Shown here in pieces: positions 51,284 to 61,694 of a stretch of DNA of 64,000 nucleotides. Each line of letters starts with the position of its first letter. Positions within the stretch are counted from its first letter, which is position 1. The notes under the pieces are model-generated. The model was given only the letters and a program-made list of their open reading frames with translations. It did not search any database and was not told the origin of the DNA. The stretch comes from Oleiharenicola lentus (GTDB taxonomy: Bacteria; Verrucomicrobiota; Verrucomicrobiia; Opitutales; Opitutaceae), in contig NZ_SDHX01000001.1 in NCBI RefSeq assembly GCF_004118375.1, forward strand, positions 310,001 to 374,000. The letters are read 5' to 3'. The translations under genes and the position numbers were made by a program.

Positions 51284-52252
51284 ATGTCTGACCCCACCCC
51301 CAAAACCTCTTGGCTGCGCCACGCGCTCACCGCCTTCGGGCCGCTCATCGGGCTTGCGGCCGTGTGCGTGCTCTTCGCCGCGCTGCGCTTCGAGACCTTT
51401 GTCACGCGCGACAACTTCGCCATCATCCTCCAGCAGACGGCCGTCATCGGCGTGACGGCGCTGGGCATGACGCTCATCATCGTCGCCGGTGGCATCGATC
51501 TCTCCGTTGGATCCATCATCGCGCTCGGCACGGTGGTCATTGCACTGCTGCTCCAGCAGGGGGCTTCACCTTTGGTCGCCGCGTTGGGTGGCATCGGGGT
51601 GTCGGCTTTGTGCGGTGCCATTTCCGGTCTGCTTATCACCCGCCTGCGCCTGCTGCCCTTCGTGGTCACGCTCGGGATGATGGGCGCCCTGCGCGGCGCG
51701 GCCAAAGGCGTGGCCAACGAGCAGCCGGTGTATCCCGACGAGACCTGGCTCAACGGTCTCATGCAGCTCGGCGGCGTCGGCGGCCTGCCGGGCGGCGTCT
51801 GGCTGATGCTGGTGCTGGCGGTGCTGGTGGCGCTGGCCATGCGCTACACGCGCTTCGGCCGTCATGTTTTTGCCGTCGGCTCCAACGAACTCACCGCCCG
51901 TCTCTGCGGCGTGCCGGTCGAGCGGGTGAAGGTCCTCGTTTATCTCCTCGGCGGCGTCTTTGCCGGCCTGGGTGCCGTGCTGCAGTTTGCATATCTCACG
52001 GGCGGCGACCCCACGACGGCCGTTGGACTTGAGCTCAACATCATCGCCGCGGTCGTCATCGGCGGCGCCAGCCTCGCTGGCGGGCAGGGGACGATCACCG
52101 GCACGCTGGTCGGTGCGCTCATCATGAGCGTCGTGGCCAACGGCTGCACGAAGCTTGGTCTCTCCAACTGGGTGCAGGAGATCGTGACCGGCGGCATCAT
52201 CATCGCCGCCGTCCTCCTCGACTACCTGCGCCGGCGCACGGAGCAGAAGTAA
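51284..52252 (+). CDS. ABC importer permease (RbsC-like)
   Basis: A 322-residue inner-membrane protein with about eight to ten hydrophobic segments. The family motif GGIDLSVGSIIALGTV is near residue 68, and AVVIGGASLAGGQGTITGTLVGALIM near 255 is the usual coupling region. It is the third part of the CUT2 sugar transporter with the two preceding genes. Only one permease is encoded, so it probably forms a homodimer. Confidence 0.93.
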   Translation: MSDPTPKTSWLRHALTAFGPLIGLAAVCVLFAALRFETFVTRDNFAIILQQTAVIGVTALGMTLIIVAGGIDLSVGSIIALGTVVIALLLQQGASPLVAALGGIGVSALCGAISGLLITRLRLLPFVVTLGMMGALRGAAKGVANEQPVYPDETWLNGLMQLGGVGGLPGGVWLMLVLAVLVALAMRYTRFGRHVFAVGSNELTARLCGVPVERVKVLVYLLGGVFAGLGAVLQFAYLTGGDPTTAVGLELNIIAAVVIGGASLAGGQGTITGTLVGALIMSVVANGCTKLGLSNWVQEIVTGGIIIAAVLLDYLRRRTEQK

Positions 52253-52346
52253 GCCGCGGGGGGCGGACGATCCGCGGCGCGGTGAATTTTCGCAGTCTTG
52301 CGTGAAGCGTCCTCGTGGCCCCAGATAGTCGGAAGTCATCTGCCCC

Positions 52347-53588
52347 ATGAAAACACCCCGACTGGTCTTCCTGTTTCTCTCCCTGCTTTGGCTCGCCCGC
52401 GCCGCCGACCCGGCCGCGCTGGGATTTGATCCCGTCCGCCTGCAGCGGCTCGACCAGGTCATCGAGCGTGACATCGCCGCCGGGCAGCTCGCCGGCGCGG
52501 TGATGATCGTGAAGCGCGACGGGCAGGATGCCGTGCTCAAGGCCTACGGGGCGAACGACGTGGAAAACAAGGTGCCGATGCGCACCGACGCGATCTTCCG
52601 CATCGCCTCGATGAGCAAGGCCGTGACGACCGTCGCCGCGCTCATGCTCTACGAGGAGGGCCGTTTCCTGCTCAACGACCCGGTCGGCAAGTTCATCCCG
52701 GAATTTTCGAAATCCGTGGTCGCCGTCCCGCCGCCGCCGGGCTCGCCCGCCGACCTCAAATACGTGACGGTGCCCGCCAAGCGCGCGATCACCATCCGCG
52801 ATCTCATGACCCACACCGCCGGCCTCGGCTACGGCTGGGGGCTGGTGGCCGACGACTACAAGAAGGCCAACCTGCAGGGCTGGTATCTCATGGGCCACGA
52901 CGAGACGCTCGCCTCCGCGATGAAGCGGCTCGCCACGCTGCCGCTGAGCGCCCAACCGGGCGAGGCCTTCGAATACGGCTACGGCACCGACTTGCTCGGC
53001 CACCTCGTCGAGGTGGTGTCGGGCATGCCGCTCGACCGGTTTGTGCAGGAGCGCATCCTGGGCCCGCTGCGGATGCCGGACACCGGTTTCTTTTTGCCGA
53101 AGGAGAAGGCCGCACGCCTCGCGGTGCTCTACGGGCTCGAGGGCGGCAAGCTGGTGCGCAAAGAGGACGCCACGCGCAGCGATTTCATTGACGGCCCGCG
53201 CAAACTTTTCAGCGGCGGAGCCGGGCTCTATTCCACGGCGTCGGACTACGGCCGTTTTCTCCAGATGCTGCTCAACGGCGGCGAACTCGACGGCGTGCGC
53301 CTGCTCAGCCCGCGCACGGTGGCGCTGATGCACGAGAACCACACGCGCGACCTGTTCAAGTGGGACACCAAGGCCTTCGGCCTCGGTTTCTGGGTGAACC
53401 AGGATCCCGGCGCGCAGGGCGAGCTGATGGGCGAGGGCGCCTACGGCTGGGGCAGCGCGTATTTCCCGCAGTATTTCGTGGACCCGAAGGAGCGTCTGAT
53501 CGGCCTGCTCATGTGCCAGCTCAATCCCGACGGCGGCAACAAGCTCAACCAGCGTTTCAAGGTCACGATCTACCAGGCGTTGAAGTAG
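52347..53588 (+). CDS. Exported serine hydrolase, class C beta-lactamase-like
   Basis: A 413-residue protein with signal peptide MKTPRLVFLFLSLLWLARA. The nucleophile and general base are Ser88 and Lys91 in ASMSKAVTTV, and the Tyr motif is in FEYGYGTDLLG near residue 213. Members of this class hydrolyse esters or D-amino-acid peptides more often than beta-lactams, and there is no sign of a role in antibiotic resistance. The gene follows the ABC permease by 94 bases and ends before a strong terminator, so it could belong to that transcript. Confidence 0.88.
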   Translation: MKTPRLVFLFLSLLWLARAADPAALGFDPVRLQRLDQVIERDIAAGQLAGAVMIVKRDGQDAVLKAYGANDVENKVPMRTDAIFRIASMSKAVTTVAALMLYEEGRFLLNDPVGKFIPEFSKSVVAVPPPPGSPADLKYVTVPAKRAITIRDLMTHTAGLGYGWGLVADDYKKANLQGWYLMGHDETLASAMKRLATLPLSAQPGEAFEYGYGTDLLGHLVEVVSGMPLDRFVQERILGPLRMPDTGFFLPKEKAARLAVLYGLEGGKLVRKEDATRSDFIDGPRKLFSGGAGLYSTASDYGRFLQMLLNGGELDGVRLLSPRTVALMHENHTRDLFKWDTKAFGLGFWVNQDPGAQGELMGEGAYGWGSAYFPQYFVDPKERLIGLLMCQLNPDGGNKLNQRFKVTIYQALK

Positions 53589-53624
53589 CCCCGCTTGGTT
53601 GCCGAAAGTCCGACCTGGACAAGG

Positions 53625-53654
53625 AAAAGGCCGCTCACCCCTGAGCGGCCTTTT
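53625..53654 (+). terminator. Intrinsic terminator
   Basis: AAAAGGCCGCTCA and TGAGCGGCCTTTT form a perfect 13-bp stem with a four-base loop, ending in a T-run. It is 36 bases after the hydrolase stop and can also act for the opposite strand behind the tRNA. This is the clearest terminator in the window. Confidence 0.9.
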
Positions 53655-53762
53655 GATTTCTAACACACACTGAATTTACCCTAACACCAAAATGAACGAT
53701 TGAACGTAGTGTAAGACGCGGGGGGTGGGGAAACGTTCGAGAATTTCTCAAAATTCTCATTT

Positions 53763-53838
<76 letters not shown>

Positions 53839-53929
53839 CTGTCTAGCCAGAAATGTGCGACCCGGTTGCGGGGGCGCGAGCCAATTTACCTTCCGAAAAA
53901 CAAAGCCCGGCCTGCGGCCGGCGGTCATT

Positions 53930-54988
53930 TCAAACGCCGCCCGGCTTCGCGATCGTCTCGCCGGCGACGAGCTCGGCCTCGACGAGAATCTTGCGGCGCG
54001 GGGCCGTGGGGTGCTGGATGCGGTTCACCAGGCGCGTGACCGCGGCGGAGCCGATCTGCTCGTGCGGCACGCGCATCGAGGTGATGCGCTTCTGGCCCGT
54101 GGCGGGGTCGAGGCCGTCGAAGCCGGTGATCGAGACATCCTCGGGCACGCGCAGGCCGCGCAGCGGCAGGTCGATCGCGAGCTGGTAGGCCTGGTGGTCG
54201 GCGGCGCAGACCCAGGCGGTGACCTGGTTTTCGCGCACGATGCGCGCCACGGCGTCGGCCGTCTGCGCGGGCGACAGGCGCGGCGTGTTCTTGTCCACGT
54301 TGAGCACCCACTCGGGGCGGAAGGGCAGGCCTTGCAGGAAGAGCGCCTCGACGTAGCCGCTGAAGCGTCGCGCCACCCAGTGGCCTCCGATCGGGTAGTC
54401 CCAGGAGAGAAAGCCGATGCGTTTGTGTCCGGCATCGGCGAGCCGCTCGACGAGCGCGACCATGGCCGAGGCGTCGTCGGTGTCGATGATGTCGATGCCC
54501 GGCTGGTTGTAGCTCTCGAGCACGGCGACCGTGCAGAGCCGTTGGGAGATCATTTCCACGGCTTTTTCAGCGAAGGGGTAGATCAGGATCACGCCGCGCC
54601 AGTTGCCCTGGCGCATGTTGCGGATCACGGGCTGGCGGCCGGTCTCAGGGTGAAAATCCACGGGAGCCTGGTAGCAGACGTCGATCGTGACATGCTCAAT
54701 CTCCGCGCGGTCCCGGATGCCCTTCAAAATATAGGGGAAGGTGGCCATCACGACGTTGCCCGCGGGGACGCCGATGAGCACGCCGACGGTGAGGGCACGG
54801 GAATTGCGGCCGCGGCGCCCCATGCGACCGGGTGTCTGCTGGTAACCGAGCTTCTCCGCCAGCTCCTGCACGCGTTGCCGGGTTTCTGCACTGATGGCGG
54901 GATGATTGGCGAGGCTGCGCGAGACGGTGGCGCGCGAGAGATTCAGCCGTTGTGCGATGAGTTCCTGGTTAACGCGTGACATGCTCAT
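53930..54988 (-). CDS. LacI-family transcriptional regulator
   Basis: A 352-residue LacI/GalR repressor. The N-terminal helix-turn-helix is in NQELIAQRLNLSRATVSRSL (residues 7-26), the hinge follows at about 55, and the sugar-sensing domain contains ISQRLCTVAVLESYNQPG and the late SITGFDGLDPATG. An alternative start is the Met at residue 3. It is divergent from the TonB receptor and probably represses the downstream polysaccharide genes from the AT-rich region between them (inference). Confidence 0.92.
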   Translation of the reverse strand: MSMSRVNQELIAQRLNLSRATVSRSLANHPAISAETRQRVQELAEKLGYQQTPGRMGRRGRNSRALTVGVLIGVPAGNVVMATFPYILKGIRDRAEIEHVTIDVCYQAPVDFHPETGRQPVIRNMRQGNWRGVILIYPFAEKAVEMISQRLCTVAVLESYNQPGIDIIDTDDASAMVALVERLADAGHKRIGFLSWDYPIGGHWVARRFSGYVEALFLQGLPFRPEWVLNVDKNTPRLSPAQTADAVARIVRENQVTAWVCAADHQAYQLAIDLPLRGLRVPEDVSITGFDGLDPATGQKRITSMRVPHEQIGSAAVTRLVNRIQHPTAPRRKILVEAELVAGETIAKPGGV

Positions 54989-55371
54989 GGGAGCGCCCGA
55001 GGGGGGCGCGTTGAGGGTTCGCGGAGTAGGGCAGGGGCTTCAATGTCGGAAAGCACAGTCGCTCGGAAAAGTTGTGCAACAAAATAAACACAATTGCTTA
55101 GAAATGTACGCATAGAATTACTTAAATAACTTTAAGTATATTGTAAGTTAGTAACTTAAAGTATGCTCTAGTATAAAAACAGTAATGCAACAAACTATGC
55201 ACATAAAATTTGACAGATGTGCACATCGGGCGCTCCCTTTTAGGCAGATATTCGGTCCCCTCCGAATGCAATCCTCCCCAACCCCAACCCTCTCGGTCTG
55301 CTGACGTGCGTTTGTTTCCGTCGTTGGAAATCGTCGCCGTGAGTTGCTCCGAGTTCACCAAACCACCCCCC
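54989..55371. promoter_or_regulatory. AT-rich divergent control region with several palindromes
   Basis: A 383-bp gap whose centre (about 55050-55215) is much richer in A and T than anything else in the window. It has TACTTAAA / TTTAAGTA at 55119-55138, AAGTTA-G-TAACTT at 55145-55157, and TGCACAT / ATGTGCA flanking TTGACA at 55210. These are candidate LacI-type operators and promoter parts for the repressor and the TonB receptor. No gene is seen. Confidence 0.55.
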
Positions 55372-58266
55372 ATGAACCTCAAACAGCGTTCCGCCTACTA
55401 CGCGGGATTAATGATTGGCGCGGCCGCGCTTTCGACGTGGCCGCTCGTGGCTTCCGCCCAGCAGGCGGCCACATCTTCGACTCCGACCAAGGAGGAAGAG
55501 GAAAAAGTCGTGCACCTGTCCCCCTTCGTCGTCACCACGACCAAGGACAAGGGCTACCTCGCCACCAACTCCATCTCCGGCACGCGCCTCGACACGGCGA
55601 TCAAGGAGCTGCCGATGCCCATTGAGGTCATCACCGAGCAGTTCCTGCGCGACACCGGTTCCACCGACCTGCGCCAGAGCCTCCGCTACAGCGCCGGCAT
55701 CATCCTGCAGTCGCAAAACGACCAGGGTTCCAATGCCTTCTCGGGTGCGGGCGGCGTCCACAACCCCGAGGGCGTCACGGCCAACAAGACCCAGTCGTCC
55801 TACAAGATTCGCGGCTACATTTCCGACGTGGTTCTGCGCGACGGCTACCGCCGCCAGAGCGCGACCGATTCGATCAACATCGGCCGCGTGGAGGTCATCC
55901 GCGGACCGGCCGCGCTGCTTTACGGCATCGGCAACTTCGGCGGCATTGTGAACTACCTGCCGAAGACCCCGCAATCCAAGCAGCACACGGACCTCGGCCT
56001 CGTCTATGGCAGCCATGACTTCAAGCGCGCCTGGCTCGACACCACCGGCCCCCTCATGGGCGACGGCAAGGCCGCCTACCGGGTCACCGCCGCCTGGCAG
56101 GACGGCGGCGACCACACCGAGCTCTTCAACGAGAATCACTGGTTCATCTCCCCCAGCGTCAACTTCAAGCCCTTCCCCAAGACCGACATCACGGTCGACT
56201 TCGAGGCGGGCGAACAGGAAATGACCGGTCTCGGCTTCCTGAGCGTGCGCGCCCGGTCCGACATCGACGGCATCGGCCAGGCCGACCGCCTCCAGAGCTC
56301 CGGCTTCGTCGAGTTTGCCGGCAAGGACAACCGCACCTTCCGCTGGTCCGGTCCCGACACCTTCCGCCGCTCCTATTCGGACAATCTCCGGATCCAGCTC
56401 ACGCAGGAGCTCGTGCCGGGCCTGAACCTGCTCGCCGGTTACAACCGCTCCAACGTGGATTTCTACGTGCGGGACGTGAACGGCTCCATGCGGCAGAACA
56501 TCGGCCCCGTCGCCCTCCGCGACACCATCACCGTGATCCCGATCGACGTGGCCAACGGCAGCAGCGAGTTCTCCCGCTCGCAGGCGCCCAACACGATCTT
56601 CGAATACCTCTGGTCGCACAACAAGGAGGAGAACACCCGTGAGCAGGCCCGCGTCGAACTCAACTGGGCGTTCAAGCTGTTTGAGGACCGCAAGTGGCTC
56701 AAGATCGACAACAGCTTCCTCGTGGGCCGTTCCGTCGAGAAGGCCGACCGCATGACCCGGCTGAATCGCAACCCGAACAGCCTCTTCAACTACAAGAAGC
56801 CCACGGACACCTCCTACATCCGCTACGGCAAGCAGGGCGACGGCACGCCCGATGTGGGCACGCTGGACATCAACCGCATCAACGCCATGGCGGAAAACAC
56901 CGGCGACTACGCGATTTATCAGGGCAAATTCCTCGATGATCGCCTGGTGCTCGTAGCCGGCCTCCGCCGCGACAAGAATGACAACACCGTGGACACCGCG
57001 GTCTTCCACCCGACGCCCAGCACCAGCTCGGTCAGCCGGCCTTCCCAGAGCGAGGACACCAAGCAGTTCGGCGTGACCTTCCGGATCACCCCGCGCATCA
57101 GTGTTTACGCGCTCCAAGCCGAGGGCCTGCAGCCCAACTTCGACGGCCTCCGTGATCCCGCGGGCGATCCCCTCGGGCCCACGATCGCCAAGAGCAAGGA
57201 GGTCGGCATGAAGGTTGATTTCTTCGAGGGCCGCATTTCCGGCACGATCAGCAAGTTCAAGATCGAGCGCTCCGGCGTGCCCTTCGGCCAGTGGTGGATG
57301 CCCACGTTGAAGAACACCTTCGACGCGAACCGCCCCATCATCTACAACGTCGGCAACTTCAGCCCCGGCAGCGTGCCCGGCGGCAGCAACGGCGGCAACG
57401 GCGCCGCCGACGCCGCCCTCCCGCAATGGAACGCCGGCGTCACGGCGGGCGCCATCTACCAGAAAAACGGCCAATGGTATGTCAACGCCTCCCAGACCAC
57501 CGGCGCGGCGTATCTCGACCGCGTGTTCAACCTGACCAAGACCACCAACCCCGGCTGGCCGGGCTGGCTCTACATCGCGGACGCCGAGACCAACAACAGC
57601 TGGGAAGACCGCGGTGACGGCAACGGCTACCAGTCCTATGTGCAGCAGCAGGACGAATCCGACGGTTGGGACGCCCAGCTGATGTTCACGCCCAACGACA
57701 ACATCCAGGTGGTGCTGAGCTACGCCCACACCAAGCGCACCATCACCAACCCGGGCAAGTTCATCAAGTATCCGCATCCCGAGAACCGCTGGGCCATCTG
57801 GTATTTCCCGGACAGCAACTGGGGCCTCACCGGCTACTCCCTGGACGAGGTCTACACCGACCCGGCTGACACCTCCACCTGGACCGGCATCGGCTGGGGC
57901 GCGGGCCAGAGCCGCGACGACACGCCGAAGCACTCGGTCAGCGGCTGGGCCAGCTACCGCTTCACCGAGGGCAGGCTCAACGGCCTGACCTTTGGCATCG
58001 GCGGCCAGTGGGAATCCGAGCGCGAGTATTTCTCGGGCATCACGGTCGCGGGTCAGAAGCAGACCAACGGCAAGGGCGAGCTCACCATCCTCAAGCACAA
58101 GGCCCGCCTCAACACCGACCTCATGGTCCGCTATCCGTTCAAGATCAGCGACCGCGACGCGTTCGTGCAGCTCAACGTCAACAACATCGCGGACGACAAG
58201 GACCTCTACGGCCTGATCTACGCCCCCGGGCGCAACATCAAGGTCGAGTTCGGCTACAGCTTCTAA
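55372..58266 (+). CDS. TonB-dependent outer-membrane receptor
   Basis: A 964-residue receptor. The signal peptide ends around SAQQA (residue 30). VVHLSPFVVTTTKDKGYLATN takes the place of a TonB box, and the plug starts with SGTRLDTAIKELPMPIEVIT. VIRGPAALLYGIGNFGGIVNYLPK is the classical plug end, and the barrel finishes with FGYSF, an aromatic C-terminus. The LSPFVV start is common in Opitutaceae receptors. It would import oligosaccharides across the outer membrane for the GH16 and beta-helix enzymes downstream, probably beta-glucan-derived (inference). Confidence 0.94.
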   Translation: MNLKQRSAYYAGLMIGAAALSTWPLVASAQQAATSSTPTKEEEEKVVHLSPFVVTTTKDKGYLATNSISGTRLDTAIKELPMPIEVITEQFLRDTGSTDLRQSLRYSAGIILQSQNDQGSNAFSGAGGVHNPEGVTANKTQSSYKIRGYISDVVLRDGYRRQSATDSINIGRVEVIRGPAALLYGIGNFGGIVNYLPKTPQSKQHTDLGLVYGSHDFKRAWLDTTGPLMGDGKAAYRVTAAWQDGGDHTELFNENHWFISPSVNFKPFPKTDITVDFEAGEQEMTGLGFLSVRARSDIDGIGQADRLQSSGFVEFAGKDNRTFRWSGPDTFRRSYSDNLRIQLTQELVPGLNLLAGYNRSNVDFYVRDVNGSMRQNIGPVALRDTITVIPIDVANGSSEFSRSQAPNTIFEYLWSHNKEENTREQARVELNWAFKLFEDRKWLKIDNSFLVGRSVEKADRMTRLNRNPNSLFNYKKPTDTSYIRYGKQGDGTPDVGTLDINRINAMAENTGDYAIYQGKFLDDRLVLVAGLRRDKNDNTVDTAVFHPTPSTSSVSRPSQSEDTKQFGVTFRITPRISVYALQAEGLQPNFDGLRDPAGDPLGPTIAKSKEVGMKVDFFEGRISGTISKFKIERSGVPFGQWWMPTLKNTFDANRPIIYNVGNFSPGSVPGGSNGGNGAADAALPQWNAGVTAGAIYQKNGQWYVNASQTTGAAYLDRVFNLTKTTNPGWPGWLYIADAETNNSWEDRGDGNGYQSYVQQQDESDGWDAQLMFTPNDNIQVVLSYAHTKRTITNPGKFIKYPHPENRWAIWYFPDSNWGLTGYSLDEVYTDPADTSTWTGIGWGAGQSRDDTPKHSVSGWASYRFTEGRLNGLTFGIGGQWESEREYFSGITVAGQKQTNGKGELTILKHKARLNTDLMVRYPFKISDRDAFVQLNVNNIADDKDLYGLIYAPGRNIKVEFGYSF

Positions 58267-58280
58267 GGTTCTTATGAAAT

Positions 58281-58355
58281 GTAGCCGCGTTGAGGCGGAG
58301 CGACAACGTGGGGTCCGTCCGACCACGCTTTCGTTTTCGCCTCCAGCGCGGCTAC
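58281..58355. repeat. Family B inverted repeat, copy 5
   Basis: GTAGCCGCGTTGAGGCGGAG ... CGCCTCCAGCGCGGCTAC, between receptor and symporter genes. Confidence 0.9.
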
Positions 58356-58521
58356 CCCGCCAACAAGTCTAAGGTCAAACTGGGTTAACGGGCGCGCACC
58401 GGCATTGGGTCCGGTGCGCGCCACTCCCCGCCGGCTTTTCCACTTCCGATGCCCGCCCAGCGGGCGCATCGTCGGGTCCGGGCGGTGGCCGCGCCACCGT
58501 CCTTCCCACCCCATCCCCCTC

Positions 58522-59892
58522 GTGACCACCACTCCCCCCGCCCGTCTCTCCTTCCGGGAAAAGTTCGCCTACGGCCTCGGCGACACCGCCTGCAATTTTT
58601 GCTTCCAGGCGATCAACATCTTCCTGGCGATCTACTACACGGACACCTTCGGGCTCGATGCCGCCGCCGCCGGCACGCTCATGTTCGTCGTCCCGCTCGT
58701 CGTCGCCTTTCTCAATCCGGTCATCGGCGCGCTCGCCGACCGCACCGAGACCCGCTGGGGCAAGTTCCGGCCTTATATTCTTTGGGGCGCACTGCCCCTC
58801 GGGGTGCTGGCCTGGGTGCTCTTCGCCAGCCCTTCGCTCAGCCCGGGCGGCCGGCTGGCCTACGCCTACGTCACTTACACGCTCATCCTGGTGGTGTATG
58901 CGGTCGTGAACACGCCCTACGGCGCGCTGATGGGTGTGATGTCGCCCTCCTCCGATGACCGCACCTCGCTCAATTCCTACCGCTTTGCCTGCGCCTTTCT
59001 CGGCGCCTTCCTGATCGGCGGCTTCGTGCCCGACCTGAAGGCGGCGCTCACGCCCGCCGGCGGCTCGGCGGCCGACGGGTACCGCAACACCATGGCGATC
59101 TTCGCCGTGCTTTCGGTTGCCATGCTCCTGTTCACCTTCTGGAACACGCGGGAGCGCGTGGTGAACCCGCCCGAGCAGAAAAGCTCGCTGCGCGAGGACC
59201 TCGGCGACCTGAAGTCAAACTGGCCGTGGATGGTCCTCTTTTTCGTCGGCTTCCTGAATCTCGCCAACGTCGGCCTGCGCAGCGGCGCCGGCGCCTACTA
59301 CTTCAAGTATGTCCACGGCAACGAGGCGGCCATGGGCAATTTCAACAAGGTCGGCTTCCTTTGCTTCATCGCGGGCGCGCTGGCGACGAAGCTCTTCACC
59401 GCGCGCTGGTCGCGCCGCTCGCTCCTGATCGTGCTGACCCTGGTCAACGGGGGCGGCATGTTCGCCTGCTACTTCGTGGATCCGCAGAACCTGCCGCTCC
59501 TCTACGCCTGCAACATCATCGCAAGCTTCGCGGCCGGCCCGACCCCCGCCATCGTGTGGTCGCTCTACGCCGACACCGCCGACTATGGCGAATGGAAGTT
59601 CCGCCGTCGCGCCACCGGTCTGCTTATCTCGGCCATGGTGCTCGCCCACAAGATGAGCATGGCGCTCGGCGGCGCCATGATCGGCTGGCTCCTGGCCTAC
59701 TACGGCTTCGTCGCCAACCTCGATCAAACCCCGCGGGTGCTGCACGGCATATCCCTCATTTTCAACGTGCTCCCCGGGATCCTCGCGCTGGGCGCCGGTC
59801 TCGTCTCGATCCTCTACCCGCTCGATGAGGCCAAGATGAAGGAGATCGAGCGCGAACTCGCCGCCCGCAAGGGCGTGCCCGCCCCGGCCTGA
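58522..59892 (+). CDS. Sugar:cation symporter, GPH family
   Basis: A 456-residue major-facilitator-type protein of the glycoside-pentoside-hexuronide family with about 12 hydrophobic segments. LADRTETRWGKFRPYILWGALP is the family signature between helices 2 and 3, and WSLYADTADYGEW is the second one. It starts at a GTG (58522) after ATCCCCCTC. It would bring sugars released in the periplasm into the cell, downstream of the TonB receptor. Confidence 0.92.
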   Translation: MTTTPPARLSFREKFAYGLGDTACNFCFQAINIFLAIYYTDTFGLDAAAAGTLMFVVPLVVAFLNPVIGALADRTETRWGKFRPYILWGALPLGVLAWVLFASPSLSPGGRLAYAYVTYTLILVVYAVVNTPYGALMGVMSPSSDDRTSLNSYRFACAFLGAFLIGGFVPDLKAALTPAGGSAADGYRNTMAIFAVLSVAMLLFTFWNTRERVVNPPEQKSSLREDLGDLKSNWPWMVLFFVGFLNLANVGLRSGAGAYYFKYVHGNEAAMGNFNKVGFLCFIAGALATKLFTARWSRRSLLIVLTLVNGGGMFACYFVDPQNLPLLYACNIIASFAAGPTPAIVWSLYADTADYGEWKFRRRATGLLISAMVLAHKMSMALGGAMIGWLLAYYGFVANLDQTPRVLHGISLIFNVLPGILALGAGLVSILYPLDEAKMKEIERELAARKGVPAPA

Positions 59893-59898
59893 GTCATG

Positions 59899-60044
59899 GC
59901 CCACGGAACACACGGAACACACAGTATGAAACCCCACCGGATCTTCACCGCCCGCTCCTCCCGTAGCTTCGCCCGCGTTCTCCAACGCGTTTGGGCCGAT
60001 GCAATTCCCTGCGCGAAACGGCTTCTTCCGTGTGTTCTGTGGGC
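59899..60044. repeat. Family E inverted repeat, copy 4, inside the 5-prime end of the GH16 gene
   Basis: GCCCACGGAACACACGGAAC ... CTTCCGTGTGTTCTGTGGGC with an unusually long centre that contains GTAGCTTCGCCC. The right arm encodes PCVLWA of the signal peptide. Confidence 0.85.
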
Positions 60045-60809
60045 ACTTCTGCTGCCTTCCCTCTCCGCCGCCCCCTCCGGCTGGGACCTCGTCTGGTCCG
60101 ACGAATTTGACTCTGGCACGCAGCCCGATCCCGCCAAGTGGAGCTACGACGTAGGCGGCAAGGGCTGGGGCAACCGCGAGAAACAGTTCTACACCGACGC
60201 CCGCTCGGAAAACGCCCGCATCGAAAAAGGCCATCTCATCCTCGAGGCGCGCCGCGAGAAGTGGGAAGGCAACGACTACACCTCCGCGCGCCTCGTCACG
60301 AAGAACAAGGGCGACTGGACCTACGGCCGCTTCGAGATCCGCGCGAAGGTCCCGCTCGGCCGCGGCACCTGGCCCGCCATCTGGATGCTCCCGACCAAAT
60401 GGGACCTCGGCAACGGCGACTGGCCCGACGTGGGTGAGATCGACATCATGGAACACGTCGGCTACGACCCCGGCGTCGTCCATGCCTCGACGCATTCGCA
60501 GAAGCACCAGTGGCGCATCAACACCCAGCGCACGGCCAAAATCGAGGTGCCCGATGCCGGCGAGGCCTTTCACACCTACACACTGGAATGGGACGAGGAC
60601 GAAATCCGCATGTTCGTGGACGACCGTCACTACTTCACCTCGCGCAAGGAGGGCGGCGACTGGACCTCGTGGCCGTTTTTCCGTCCGTTCCACCTCGTGC
60701 TCAACGTCGCCGTCGGCGGCGATTGGGGCGGCGCCCAGGGCATCGACGAGACCATCTGGCCGCGCCGGATGGAAGTGGACTATGTGCGCGTTTACCGGAG
60801 GAAAGTCCC

Positions 60810-60813
<4 letters not shown>
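59926..60813 (+). CDS. GH16 beta-glucanase, laminarinase-like (exported)
   Basis: A 295-residue GH16 enzyme. The catalytic motif is GEIDIMEH near residue 180 (E-x-D-x-x-E). WDLVWSDEFDSG at the start and MEVDYVRVY at the end delimit the single jelly-roll domain. It most resembles endo-beta-1,3-glucanases. The signal peptide has an overly long N-region (about 30 residues), and its core RLLPCVLWALLLPSLSAA is partly encoded by a family E repeat. An earlier ATG at 59896 is also possible. The gene ends in the CCCCTGA junction with the second GH16 frame. Confidence 0.9.
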
Positions 60814-61595
<782 letters not shown>

Positions 61596-61602
61596 CTTCC
61601 GC

Positions 61603-61662
61603 TGTGGGGGCGGCGCTTGCGCCGACCTCGCGTGAAAGGTCGCCGCCAGTAGCGACCCTACA
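61603..61662. repeat. Family A inverted repeat, copy 5
   Basis: TGTGGGGGCGGCGCTTGCGC ... GTAGCGACCCTACA. The left end is slightly diverged. It lies between the second GH16 and the beta-helix gene. Confidence 0.82.
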
Positions 61663-61694
61663 TGCAGGAAACGTGATCAAGAATTCCTTTCCCC

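Noticed and set aside
52347-53588. Antibiotic-resistance beta-lactamase
   Set aside because: Only the SxxK and tyrosine motifs of the broad serine-hydrolase class are visible. The context is sugar uptake, and such proteins are usually esterases or peptidases.
55408-58326. 972-codon minus-strand frame opposite the TonB receptor
   Set aside because: It is an antisense shadow. The receptor frame has complete signal, plug and barrel motifs.
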